A program made the translations under genes and the position numbers. Below the pieces are notes generated by a model. That model did no database searches, had not been told where the DNA came from, and was given only the letters and a program-made list of their open reading frames with translations. Shown in pieces: positions 1 through 6,704 of a stretch of 12,197 nucleotides of DNA. The number at the start of each line of letters is the position of its first letter. Within the stretch, counting starts at the first letter, position 1. Origin of the DNA: Vulcanimicrobiota bacterium (GTDB lineage Bacteria > Vulcanimicrobiota > Vulcanimicrobiia > Vulcanimicrobiales > Vulcanimicrobiaceae); contig JAFAMK010000112.1 in assembly GCA_019233415.1 (NCBI GenBank), positions 1 to 12,197 of the forward strand. Reading direction: 5' to 3'.

Positions 1-28
1 AAAGACCCCCGGCGTAAGCCGGGGGTCT
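1..28 (-). terminator. Rho-independent terminator of the stalk/barrel gene
   Basis: Positions 3-13 and 18-28 form a perfect 11-bp, very GC-rich stem around a 4-base loop (14-17). Read on the minus strand, the hairpin is followed by at least three T (positions 1-3 are A on the plus strand) before the window ends. It lies 26 bases past the stop codon of the minus-strand gene ending at 55, where an intrinsic terminator is expected. The length of the T tract cannot be seen. Confidence 0.8.
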
Positions 29-54
29 GCTCGTGTCTAGACGCCGGAGGGCGT

Positions 55-1455
55 TTAGAACTTGATCCCGAGTCCGACGTACCCGCCCGCGTGCGAGGCG
101 TCCGACGGCGAGAGGTTCTTGCCGCGAATCGTGTCGCCGAGGAAACCGGCGTCGAGGAACAGCCCGGAGCTACCCAGGTTGAACGTGCCGCCGACTTGGT
201 ACTTCAGGAAGCGCTGCTGGAACTTGTCGGTGGTGCCGACCAGTGCCGGGGGCGCGCCCGACGGGAAGGTGAAGTTGCCCGAGATGCTCGGGTAGTACCA
301 CACGCTGCCGTAGACCGAGAGCGAGTGGTCGAGGTCGGGGAGCTTCTCGGCGCCGAAGCCGAAGCCGTTCTGCTTCGGATAGCCGTAGTTCTCCTCACGG
401 TGGAGGTAGCCGACGCCGATGTAGATGCGCGGTTCGGCGATCTTGAGGCCGAAGCGCCCGTCGAAGTCGGTGTCACGCGCCGTGAACGACGGCACGTTGG
501 TCTGGCCGTAGGCACCGATCACGGTGACGCAGCCCTGGCGGCCGGTGATTCCACCCGCGGCGCAGGGAGGCGGAACCGTCCCCAGCTCCGCAGCCGTGAA
601 GTCGTTGTTGTGCGGATAGCTGTACGAGCGGTAGTCGCCCTCGAGCATCCACGGCAGGCCGAACAGCGGGAATTCCACTGCGCCGCGAACCGCGTACGAA
701 CCGCCCTTGCCCGTGTTGCCGGGCGAGAGCTCGTTGTACACCTTCGGCGAGAAGACGTAGTCGCCGACGATGAAGTGCTCGTAGGGGTTCTTGGCCGGCG
801 GCGGCGGCGTCGGAGACGGCGTCGGCGTGGCCGGAACCGGGGTCGGCGTAGCCGGAGCCGGAGTCGGGGTCGGCGGCGGCGTGGCCGGCGGTTGAACCGG
901 GACGTACCGAACGACGACGATGCGACGATCCGGAACCCACTGGACGTACGCGCCCATCCCTTCCGAAATCACGCGAACCGGTACGACGACCGCGCCCTTG
1001 TAGATCTCGGGAGGAACGTCGAGCGGACGGCTCTCACCGTTGATCACGACTTCCGGCCGGCCGACCGTCACTTTGACGTCGGAGCCGGGCTTCGAGACGT
1101 CGACCGTCTTCGAGGCGGGGTCGTAGGAGACCGTCGCGCCCATCTGCTCGAACATCGAGCGGAGCGGAATGAGGATGGTGTTGCCACGCACCAGCGCGGC
1201 GAGGACGCGGTTCGCCTTCAGGCGGTCCGGCTTCGAATAGACGTGCCGGTCGTTGAAGAGGATCGGGACCTCGCCGGAAGGCGGCGTGCCGAAGTCAGCG
1301 GGCGGCGCCATGTTCGGGCCGGCCTGAGCGATCTGCTTGGGCGAGAAGGTTCCGATGTTTCCTTGCGCCTGCGAACCGTTCTGGGCCGAGACCGACGTGG
1401 TACCGATTCCAACCGCGACAAGCGCGGCCAGGAGCCCGGTGCTCAGTCGTTTCAC
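55..1455 (-). CDS. Secreted protein with two copper-amine-oxidase-type stalk domains, Pro/Thr linker and C-terminal outer-membrane beta-barrel
   Basis: The 466-residue product begins at GTG (1453-1455), preceded by the ribosome binding site AGGGAG (1462-1467, 6-base spacer). Residues 1-24 are a signal peptide with likely cleavage after SVSA. Residues about 63-112 and 135-183 are two copies of the 'copper amine oxidase N-terminal' (stalk) fold, each with the hallmark [I/V]P[L/V]R followed by E-x-[M/L]-G-A. This family is structural or cell-wall-associated; no enzyme active site is present. Residues 189-222 are a Pro/Thr/Ala linker. Residues about 225-466 look like alternating amphipathic beta strands ending in Phe (GLGIKF), the usual C-terminal signal of outer-membrane barrels. 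I infer that the barrel anchors the protein in the outer membrane and the stalk pair lies in the periplasm, perhaps touching peptidoglycan. Its job is unknown. It has its own terminator and appears monocistronic. Confidence 0.85.
   Translation of the reverse strand: MKRLSTGLLAALVAVGIGTTSVSAQNGSQAQGNIGTFSPKQIAQAGPNMAPPADFGTPPSGEVPILFNDRHVYSKPDRLKANRVLAALVRGNTILIPLRSMFEQMGATVSYDPASKTVDVSKPGSDVKVTVGRPEVVINGESRPLDVPPEIYKGAVVVPVRVISEGMGAYVQWVPDRRIVVVRYVPVQPPATPPPTPTPAPATPTPVPATPTPSPTPPPPAKNPYEHFIVGDYVFSPKVYNELSPGNTGKGGSYAVRGAVEFPLFGLPWMLEGDYRSYSYPHNNDFTAAELGTVPPPCAAGGITGRQGCVTVIGAYGQTNVPSFTARDTDFDGRFGLKIAEPRIYIGVGYLHREENYGYPKQNGFGFGAEKLPDLDHSLSVYGSVWYYPSISGNFTFPSGAPPALVGTTDKFQQRFLKYQVGGTFNLGSSGLFLDAGFLGDTIRGKNLSPSDASHAGGYVGLGIKF
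802..864 (-). repeat. Three tandem 21-bp units coding a heptad Pro/Thr linker
   Basis: Residues 198-218 of the stalk/barrel protein are three imperfect copies of the seven-residue unit TPAPATP (TPAPATP, TPVPATP, TPSPTPP), encoded by consecutive 21-base units at 844-864, 823-843 and 802-822. The first two units are nearly identical at the base level. The stretch probably forms an extended, stiff spacer between stalk and barrel, and its copy number may vary between strains by slippage. Confidence 0.7.
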
Positions 1456-1807
1456 GTAATACTCCCTAGCTAAGGTGTTGTGTACAAGAAGGGCGTTTTG
1501 GCGCCGGTTGCGGCCGGCCCCGAGGAGGGGAGCGTGCGAGAGTAGTCGCTTGCTCAGCCATGTCGGGACCTACCCACGTGACGGGCGCCTTAATCACGGA
1601 GGCGGAGCCACCGCCCCGCTTCTTGTCCTCACAACGACGCTCGGTAGCCCCGGGTTCCGTTCGGGCACCGATCGGCGCGGTCTGGACGTGTTCCCGTAAC
1701 GTTCCCTTTACACGGACGGGTTCCGGCTTCCGCCTGGCGACCTGCCGGAAGCCCTCTCCCGGCGGCTGGTGTGGCGGGCCTCACTTGTGCCCGGGGCGGC
1801 TGGGAAT
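1456..1807. other. 352-base intergenic region without a supported gene
   Basis: This gap holds the leader and presumably the promoter of the stalk/barrel gene, plus the 3' region of the thioesterase gene. Short open frames on the plus strand here have no ribosome binding site and no recognisable product. Two GC-rich hairpins that share bases lie at 1725-1762. I do not recognise a riboswitch or small RNA, and no convincing -10/-35 pair stands out. Confidence 0.6.
1725..1762 (-). other. Two mutually exclusive hairpins downstream of the thioesterase gene
   Basis: Bases 1725-1732 pair perfectly with 1746-1753 (8 bp). Bases 1745-1751 pair with 1756-1762 (7 bp including one G-U on the minus-strand RNA, 4-base loop). 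The two stems share 1746-1751 and cannot form together. They lie 46-83 bases past the stop of the thioesterase gene. Neither is followed by a T run on the minus strand, so a classical intrinsic terminator is not supported. In DNA this GC-rich such hairpins can arise by chance. Confidence 0.3.
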
Positions 1808-2203
1808 CTAACCCAGCTTTTCGTCCAGGCGCTCGCGGAATTTCTCGCGCGAGGTCACGTAGCGCTCGTGCGTCCCTTCGGCGATCTTCTCGCGCTCGTC
1901 GAACGCGGTGAAGGCGTACTCGATGCGCCGGCCCTCCACTTTGAGGACCTCGACCTCGGTGCGGACGATCAGCCCGACCGGCGTGGCCGACACATGGCTC
2001 AAGTCGACGTGGGTCCCGAGCGTGATCTCGTCGGGGTCGAGGAGCGGGTTGACGCACTGCATCGCCGCCTCTTCGACCAGTTGGACCAACATCGGGGTAG
2101 AGAGAACGGGTACGCCCTTGTTGCCGGCCTTCTCAGCCGTCATCCATTCCTCCACCCGCGTCTGGCTCTGATAGGTCCTCCCGACCTCGATCTTGCCACG
2201 CAT
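1808..2203 (-). CDS. FlK-like hotdog-fold acyl-CoA thioesterase
   Basis: The product is 131 residues, the usual size of a single-hotdog thioesterase. It starts at ATG (2201-2203) with ribosome binding site AAGGA 9 bases upstream. It hydrolyses an acyl-CoA, by family analogy with fluoroacetyl-CoA thioesterase FlK of Streptomyces cattleya. As I recall that enzyme, its catalytic Thr42, Glu50 and His76, plus Gly69 and Arg120, correspond here to T36, E44, H70, G63 and R114, all at a constant offset of six residues. The motifs STPMLVQLVEEA, GTHVDLSHVSATPVGL and EGTHERYV are those of the family. The two phenylalanines forming the FlK substrate gate (33 and 36) correspond to G27 and G30, so specificity for fluoroacetate is unlikely; I infer a broader role in clearing small or toxic acyl-CoAs. 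It is a cytosolic protein without signal peptide, transcribed divergently from the efflux/binding-protein operon. Confidence 0.9.
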   Translation of the reverse strand: MRGKIEVGRTYQSQTRVEEWMTAEKAGNKGVPVLSTPMLVQLVEEAAMQCVNPLLDPDEITLGTHVDLSHVSATPVGLIVRTEVEVLKVEGRRIEYAFTAFDEREKIAEGTHERYVTSREKFRERLDEKLG

Positions 2204-2357
2204 CCCGCGGGGTCCTTACGACCGGCAACCGCACGAATCATTTTCATGTTCGACGCGGTAGTACCGGCGGACGCCGGCCGATCGGATACTCGTTCCGGGC
2301 CCTGTTCGCAGAAAACAACCGACGGTTCGCGGAACCGGATAGGATAAAAGGAGCACC
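2204..2357. promoter_or_regulatory. Divergent promoter region between thioesterase and the six-gene operon
   Basis: These 154 bases separate two divergently transcribed genes and must carry the promoter of the operon that begins at 2358, and probably that of the thioesterase. GATACT at 2285-2290 resembles a -10 box on the plus strand, but no good -35 box lies 16-18 bases before it, so no promoter is assigned. The operon's ribosome binding site AAGGAG (2348-2353) sits 4 bases before the ATG. Confidence 0.5.
2323..2337. promoter_or_regulatory. Perfect 15-base inverted repeat, candidate operator
   Basis: The sequence CGGTTC-GCG-GAACCG is a perfect 6+6 inverted repeat with a 3-base centre. It ends 20 bases before the ATG of the adaptor gene. 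It could be the operator of a dimeric repressor acting on the operon, or a small hairpin in the mRNA leader. It is not followed by a T run, so it is not a terminator. No classical regulator gene (TetR, MarR) lies in the window; the only DNA-binding-like protein is the Lrp/AsnC-type product at 5574-6704. Confidence 0.35.
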
Positions 2358-3857
2358 ATGAAACGGAGTCGGCACACGTTGCTGGCCGCGGCAACCCTCG
2401 CCATGGCGGTGACCGGTTGCGCAAAAGGTGGCGGAGGCGCCGGGCAACAGGGAGCGCCCCCGCTCGCGGTCGACGTTGCCACGGCCCAGCGCCAGGACAT
2501 CGCGACGTACCTGAGCCTCGACGGCCAGATCGCTCCGGTTCAGGAGTCGACGCTCAGCTCGCAGCAGTCGGGGAACGTCGTCGCGGTCTACGTCAACGAA
2601 GGCGAGCACGTCACGCGCGGCCAGATCGTCGCGAAGCTCGACGACGCGACGCTGCGCGCCTCGCTCGCCCAGGAGCAGGCGATCGTGCAGCAGCAGACCG
2701 CGCAGCTCAGCGGCTCGACGCTGCAGGCCCCGGTTACCGCGGCCCAGGCCTCGAACACGATCGTCACCGCGCAGCAGCAGCTCGCGGCGGCGAAGAACGG
2801 CGTCCAGGTCGCGCAGGCCGCGTACCAGAGCGCGCTCTCGACCTACACCGCCGACAAGCAACTGCTCACGCAAGGCTACGTCGCGCAGACGCAGTACGAC
2901 CAGTCGCGCGCGAACTACGTGCAGGCCCAGCAGAGCTTGAACAACGCGAAGGAGACGCAGCGCCAGGCCGAGGTCGGGCTGCGCGCTGCGCAGTCGCAGG
3001 GATCGAACGCGGTCCCGATCCAAGGGCAGCAGATCGCCGCGAACCGCGGCCAGCTCGCGGCCGCGCAGGCGCAGGTGCAACTGCTCGAGACACAGATCGC
3101 GCAGACCAGCATCACCGCGCCATTCGACGGCGTCGTCACGCAGCGTCTGCTCGACCCCGGCGCGTTCGCCAGCCCGAACCAGCCGGTCGTGCGCGTCTCG
3201 CAGATCGACACGGTCTACGTCAACGTGAACGTGCCGGACGACAACCTGCCGTACGTGCACGCCGGCACGCCGGTGACCTTCACGACGTCGAGCATCGGCA
3301 ACCGCACGTTCAACGCGTCGGTGATGGACGTCAACGCGACCCCGACGCAGGGAACGCTCTCGTACCGCGCGCGCGTGCGCGTGGCGAACCCGAACGACGT
3401 GCTGCGCGGCGGGATGCTGGTCAGCGTCAGCGTGCGTAAGGAATACCACCCGAACGCGATCGTCGTCCCGCGCACCGCGGTCTTCCAGACCGAGAACGGC
3501 GCCAACGTCTTCACGGTCGCCGCGCTTCCCCCGCCGCCGGCCGGTGCGCCGGGCGCGGGCGGCGGCGGCGGACCTGCTGGCGGTGGCGCACCCGGCGGTG
3601 GTGGTGCCGGCGGCGCGAAGGGCGGTGCCGGTGGCGCGAAGGGCGGCGGCCCGGGCGGCCAAGGCGGGCCCCCGCCGATCAAGCTGATGCAGGCGAAGGT
3701 CGTCCCGGTGAAGATCGGCCTGCAGACCGACACGCTGGCGGAAGTGCAGAGCCCCGACATCAAGGCCGGCACGACCGTCATCACGACCCGTCCCGACGCC
3801 TTGCAGGACAAGAGCACGGTGGCGATCAGCGGCCCGGCGGCCGGCCGAGCCCAGTGA
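2358..3857 (+). CDS. Periplasmic adaptor (HlyD/AcrA-type membrane fusion protein) lipoprotein of a tripartite exporter
   Basis: The protein has 499 residues and links an inner-membrane pump to an outer-membrane channel. Residues 1-20 are a lipoprotein signal peptide ending in the lipobox VTGC (C21). The first half of the barrel-sandwich (lipoyl-like) domain follows at about 35-85 (SGNVVAVYVNEGEHVTRGQ), then an unusually long Gln/Ala-rich helical hairpin at about 86-249. Its tip, LLTQGYVAQTQYDQ (169-182), matches the channel-binding motif of such adaptors. The second lipoyl half starts at TAPFDGVV (253-260) and is followed by the beta-barrel and membrane-proximal domains. A Gly/Pro/Ala-rich insert of about 50 residues (391-440) interrupts the last domain. 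Arms of about 75 residues are longer than those of typical RND adaptors and nearer those of EmrA-like ones, so the pump class is open. It is the first gene of the operon, and its TGA overlaps the ATG of the channel gene by one base. Confidence 0.92.
   Translation: MKRSRHTLLAAATLAMAVTGCAKGGGGAGQQGAPPLAVDVATAQRQDIATYLSLDGQIAPVQESTLSSQQSGNVVAVYVNEGEHVTRGQIVAKLDDATLRASLAQEQAIVQQQTAQLSGSTLQAPVTAAQASNTIVTAQQQLAAAKNGVQVAQAAYQSALSTYTADKQLLTQGYVAQTQYDQSRANYVQAQQSLNNAKETQRQAEVGLRAAQSQGSNAVPIQGQQIAANRGQLAAAQAQVQLLETQIAQTSITAPFDGVVTQRLLDPGAFASPNQPVVRVSQIDTVYVNVNVPDDNLPYVHAGTPVTFTTSSIGNRTFNASVMDVNATPTQGTLSYRARVRVANPNDVLRGGMLVSVSVRKEYHPNAIVVPRTAVFQTENGANVFTVAALPPPPAGAPGAGGGGGPAGGGAPGGGGAGGAKGGAGGAKGGGPGGQGGPPPIKLMQAKVVPVKIGLQTDTLAEVQSPDIKAGTTVITTRPDALQDKSTVAISGPAAGRAQ
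3528..3677 (+). repeat. Gly-rich low-complexity insert in the adaptor gene
   Basis: Codons 391-440 of the adaptor encode almost only Gly, Pro and Ala, with a few Lys and Gln, including two copies of GGAKGGAGGAKGG-like sequence. The base sequence is a run of GGC/GGT-type codons. It sits between the strand ending NVFTVAA and the strand AKVVPVKIGL, which are adjacent beta strands in normal adaptors, so it is a flexible loop added to the membrane-proximal domain. Confidence 0.75.
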
Positions 3858-5560
3858 TGCACGCAACCGCGATCGCGCGCGCGCTCGCCGGCGTCGCGCT
3901 GACCGCGCTCGCCGTCACGGCGCAACCGACCCTCGCGCAGACTCCAAGCACGACGACGCCGAGTACGGCGCCGACGCCGCGTCCGATCACGACGCCCGGG
4001 GCGGCGCCGAGCCCGACCGCCTCGCCGCTGGGCGGGACGACCTCCGGCTCGCGCGGGCAGAGCCCGAGCGCGCTGCCGGGCGCGGCCGGGACGCCGGCGC
4101 CGGGCGCGCCGGCCGGATCGACCGGAGCGGCCTCGGGCGGGAGCGGGGCGATCAACGCCGCCGCGATCCCGACCCTCGCGCCGGCCGACCAGCGCGAACC
4201 GCTCCCCTATCCCGCGTACGGGACCCCCGCGCCGGCGTCGCCGCCGCGGGTGGTCGCCGGCGTTCCCCAGGTCGTCACGCTCCAGCAGGCGATCCTGATC
4301 GCGTACGCGCGCTCGCCGCTCCTCGCCTCGGCGCGGGCCGACGTCGCGATCGCTACCGCACCGGTTGGGCTAGCGCAGAGCGCGCTCTTCCCGGCAGTGA
4401 CCGGGAGCGCGTCGACGACGCGTTCCCACCGTCAGGAAGGTGCCAGTTCGTCCTCGTCCAGCGGCGGAACGGGCGGCACCGGCAGCGGATCGACGTTCAA
4501 GCCGGACTCCACCTCGAACTCGCTCAGCGTCGACCTGGACCAGTTGATCTTCGACGGCGGCCGCGTCGCCGCGCAGATTCGCGCCGCGCGCTTCACGCAA
4601 TCGGCGTCGGTCGCGACCTACCAGCGCGAGCTGCAGACCGTCGCCTTCAACGTCGCGACGGCCTACTACAACACGCTCGCCGCGGAGCGGCAGACGCAGG
4701 TCGGCCTGACGACGGTGCAGCTCGACCAAGTCCAGGAAAACCTCGTCTCGGCGCAGATTCGCGCCGGGACGGCGGCGAAAGCCGACCTCGCGACCGCACA
4801 GCTGCCGACCGCGCAGGCGCGCGTCTCGGTCGTGCGCGCGCAGGCCACCGAGCAGACGGACCTCGCGACGTTCGCGAACGTGCTGGGCCTCGACGCGGAC
4901 GTTGCGGTGCAGCCGAAGGACGACGTCGGCGCGCTCAGCGCGACCTCGGGGACGATCGCGGTCAACCCCGCGTTCCCGACGCCGACCTACGACCAGGCGA
5001 TCACGCGGGCGGTCGCGCTGCGGCCCGATCTCACGGCGCAGCAGCAGTCGGTCGCGTCGCTCGAGGCGAGCCTGCGCGCCGCGAAGCTGGGCAACTTCCC
5101 GAGCGTCAGCGGCACCGCGAGCTATGGGACCAGCTCGACCGACGCGAGCGGCGGCACATTCCGCAACGCCGGCTCGATCGGCGTCGCGCTGACCGTTCCG
5201 GTCTACGACCGCGGCGTGACGCGGGCGCAGACCGCGCAGGCGCAAGGCCAGCTCGACAGGGGCGTCGCACAGCTCGCGATCACCCAGCAGGGGATCCAGC
5301 TCAACGTCCGCACGGCGCTGGCGAACCTCGTCTCGGCGTACGCCGCGCTCGACCAAGTCAACGCCGAGCTGAGCAAGGCCCAGCAGGTCCTGCGGTCGAC
5401 GCAGGCTCAGTACCGGGCCGGCGTCACGACGCTCCCGCTCCTGCTCAACGCGCAGGTCGGGCTCACGCAAGCGCTGACCGACGAGGTCACCGCGGTGTAC
5501 ACGGTCCGCCAGGCCGAACAGGCCTTGCTGTTCGCAGAGGGCGCGAACGCCGCCGGGTGA
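3857..5560 (+). CDS. TolC-family outer-membrane efflux channel
   Basis: The 567-residue product is the outer-membrane channel partner of the adaptor encoded just upstream. I chose ATG 3857, which overlaps the adaptor's TGA (TGATG, translational coupling). A GTG one codon earlier is also possible. A signal peptide covers about residues 1-22 or 1-27. Residues about 28-135 are a Pro/Ala/Ser/Thr/Gly-rich low-complexity region unusual for the family. The two OEP repeats follow: about 138-365 (VVTLQQAILIAYARSP, then LDQLIFDGGRVAAQIRAA and FNVATAYYNTLAAERQ) and 376-567 (YDQAITRAVALRPDL, VPVYDRGVTRAQTAQAQ, AQYRAGVTTLPLLLNAQ). A Ser/Gly-rich stretch at about 193-225 lies between the first pair of barrel strands, probably an extracellular loop. 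No RND, MFS or ABC pump gene lies beside it, which is odd for an adaptor-channel pair. Confidence 0.93.
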   Translation: MHATAIARALAGVALTALAVTAQPTLAQTPSTTTPSTAPTPRPITTPGAAPSPTASPLGGTTSGSRGQSPSALPGAAGTPAPGAPAGSTGAASGGSGAINAAAIPTLAPADQREPLPYPAYGTPAPASPPRVVAGVPQVVTLQQAILIAYARSPLLASARADVAIATAPVGLAQSALFPAVTGSASTTRSHRQEGASSSSSSGGTGGTGSGSTFKPDSTSNSLSVDLDQLIFDGGRVAAQIRAARFTQSASVATYQRELQTVAFNVATAYYNTLAAERQTQVGLTTVQLDQVQENLVSAQIRAGTAAKADLATAQLPTAQARVSVVRAQATEQTDLATFANVLGLDADVAVQPKDDVGALSATSGTIAVNPAFPTPTYDQAITRAVALRPDLTAQQQSVASLEASLRAAKLGNFPSVSGTASYGTSSTDASGGTFRNAGSIGVALTVPVYDRGVTRAQTAQAQGQLDRGVAQLAITQQGIQLNVRTALANLVSAYAALDQVNAELSKAQQVLRSTQAQYRAGVTTLPLLLNAQVGLTQALTDEVTAVYTVRQAEQALLFAEGANAAG

Positions 5561-5573
5561 ACTCCCCGGCGAG

Positions 5574-6704
5574 ATGAACTCGACCGTCCCCATCTGGATC
5601 GACGATCCGACCAACGCAGCGATCCTCGCGGTGAGCGAGGATCGCCTGCAGGGGTTTCAGGTCGACCCGTTCGGTGAGATCGCCCAGCGCAGCGGGGTGG
5701 GGGTCGCGACTGTCCTCGAACGCGTGCGCGCGATGCTGCGCGCCGGAACGATCCGCCGCGTGCGCCAGACGCTCATGGCGACGAACCTCGCCGAAGGCTC
5801 GCTGTGCGCATGGCAAGTTCCGCAGGAGCGCCTGAACGACGCATTCGAGTGGCTCTTTCGCGAGGACCCGTTCTCCGGGCACGTCGTGATCCGCACGACC
5901 GACGCCGCGACGCCGGGCTCGAACTACCGCCTGTGGACGACGCTGAAAGTCCCGCAGGGGTTCTCGATCGCCAAGCATGCCGCGTTTCTCGCGCGCACGA
6001 TCGGCGCTGAAGCGCACCGGCTCATGCAGGCCAAGGCGCTCTTCGCGCTCGGGGTCGGGCACGTGCGCCGGCGCGGCATGGAGCCGGGCGCGCGGGCCGA
6101 CACGCTGGCGGACGTGAAGGACACGACGATCGTCGCGCTGAGCCCGCTCGAGTGGCGCGTGCTGAGCGCGGTGAAGCGCGAGCTGGCCGAGGGTGAGATC
6201 GTGCGCGACGTGTGGGACGCGCGCGCACGGGAGGCCGGCGTTCAACTCGACGAGTTCGTGCGCGTCGCGCGCGAGCTGAACGCGAAGGGCGTCGTCGGGC
6301 GCTTTTCGACCTTCCTCGAACACGTCAAGCCGAACGCGAACGCCGGCGGCCAAAGCGTCACGCGCTACAACGCGCTCTTCCACTGGAAGGTCCCGGTCGG
6401 GCGCGAACTGGACGCGGGGCGCGAGGTCGGGCGCCACTACATCATGACGCACGCGTACTGGCGCGAGGGCGGGCCCGAGTTCAAGGGCGTCAACATCATG
6501 GGCGTCGCGCACGGAACCGAGAAGGACGCCGTGCTCGCGCACAAAGCGGCGATCGACGCCCATCTCGTCGAGGCCGGGATCGGCTTCGACTACACCAACG
6601 TGTTCTGGGGCGGGCGCAGCGAGATCAAGCCCTCGGAGATCGCGCCCGCCGCATACGTCGAATTCTGCAACACACACGGTCTCGACCCGGAGGCGATGCG
6701 CTGA
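5574..6704 (+). CDS. Two-module siroheme decarboxylase-like (AhbA/AhbB, NirD/L) protein with Lrp/AsnC-type winged helices
   Basis: The 376-residue cytosolic product contains two copies of the fold shared by Lrp/AsnC regulators and siroheme decarboxylases. Module 1 spans about 10-180: winged helix at 14-66 with VDPFGEIAQRSGV and GTIRRVRQ, then a ligand domain with H103 and NYRLWTTL at 117-124. Module 2 spans about 189-376: winged helix at 189-250, then H288, THAYWRE (292-298) and NIMGVAHG (307-314). The last two motifs parallel the HCYLR...PYNLFTMVHG region of AhbB/NirL, where histidines bind the tetrapyrrole. The known enzymes remove two acetate carboxylates from siroheme on the way to heme or heme d1, usually as a two-protein complex or a D-L fusion. 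Whether this one is an enzyme or a ligand-sensing regulator is undecided, as no other heme gene is visible. The gene starts 13 bases after the channel gene with a weak ribosome binding site (GGCGAG next to the ATG), and its TGA overlaps the next ATG. Confidence 0.75.
   Translation: MNSTVPIWIDDPTNAAILAVSEDRLQGFQVDPFGEIAQRSGVGVATVLERVRAMLRAGTIRRVRQTLMATNLAEGSLCAWQVPQERLNDAFEWLFREDPFSGHVVIRTTDAATPGSNYRLWTTLKVPQGFSIAKHAAFLARTIGAEAHRLMQAKALFALGVGHVRRRGMEPGARADTLADVKDTTIVALSPLEWRVLSAVKRELAEGEIVRDVWDARAREAGVQLDEFVRVARELNAKGVVGRFSTFLEHVKPNANAGGQSVTRYNALFHWKVPVGRELDAGREVGRHYIMTHAYWREGGPEFKGVNIMGVAHGTEKDAVLAHKAAIDAHLVEAGIGFDYTNVFWGGRSEIKPSEIAPAAYVEFCNTHGLDPEAMR

Noticed and set aside
91..1473. Long plus-strand open frame (460 codons) opposite the stalk/barrel gene
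   Set aside because: Arg/Val/Asp-rich antisense product typical of GC-rich shadow frames. The minus frame has a signal peptide, known domains, a ribosome binding site and a terminator.
1456..1807. Possible riboswitch or small RNA in the gap
   Set aside because: I looked for cobalamin, TPP, c-di-GMP and similar conserved cores on both strands and found none convincing.
1560..1811. Short plus-strand open frame in the intergenic gap (83 codons), with another at 1475-1699
   Set aside because: No ribosome binding site, no signal or domain, and overlapping frames of similar quality; treated as non-coding.
2285..2290. GATACT as a -10 box for the operon
   Set aside because: Four of six consensus bases, but no acceptable -35 box 16-18 bases upstream; not called as a promoter.
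2244..3866. Long minus-strand open frame (540 codons) opposite the adaptor gene
   Set aside because: Composition is Arg/Leu-rich shadow sequence with no domain; the plus strand encodes a clear adaptor.
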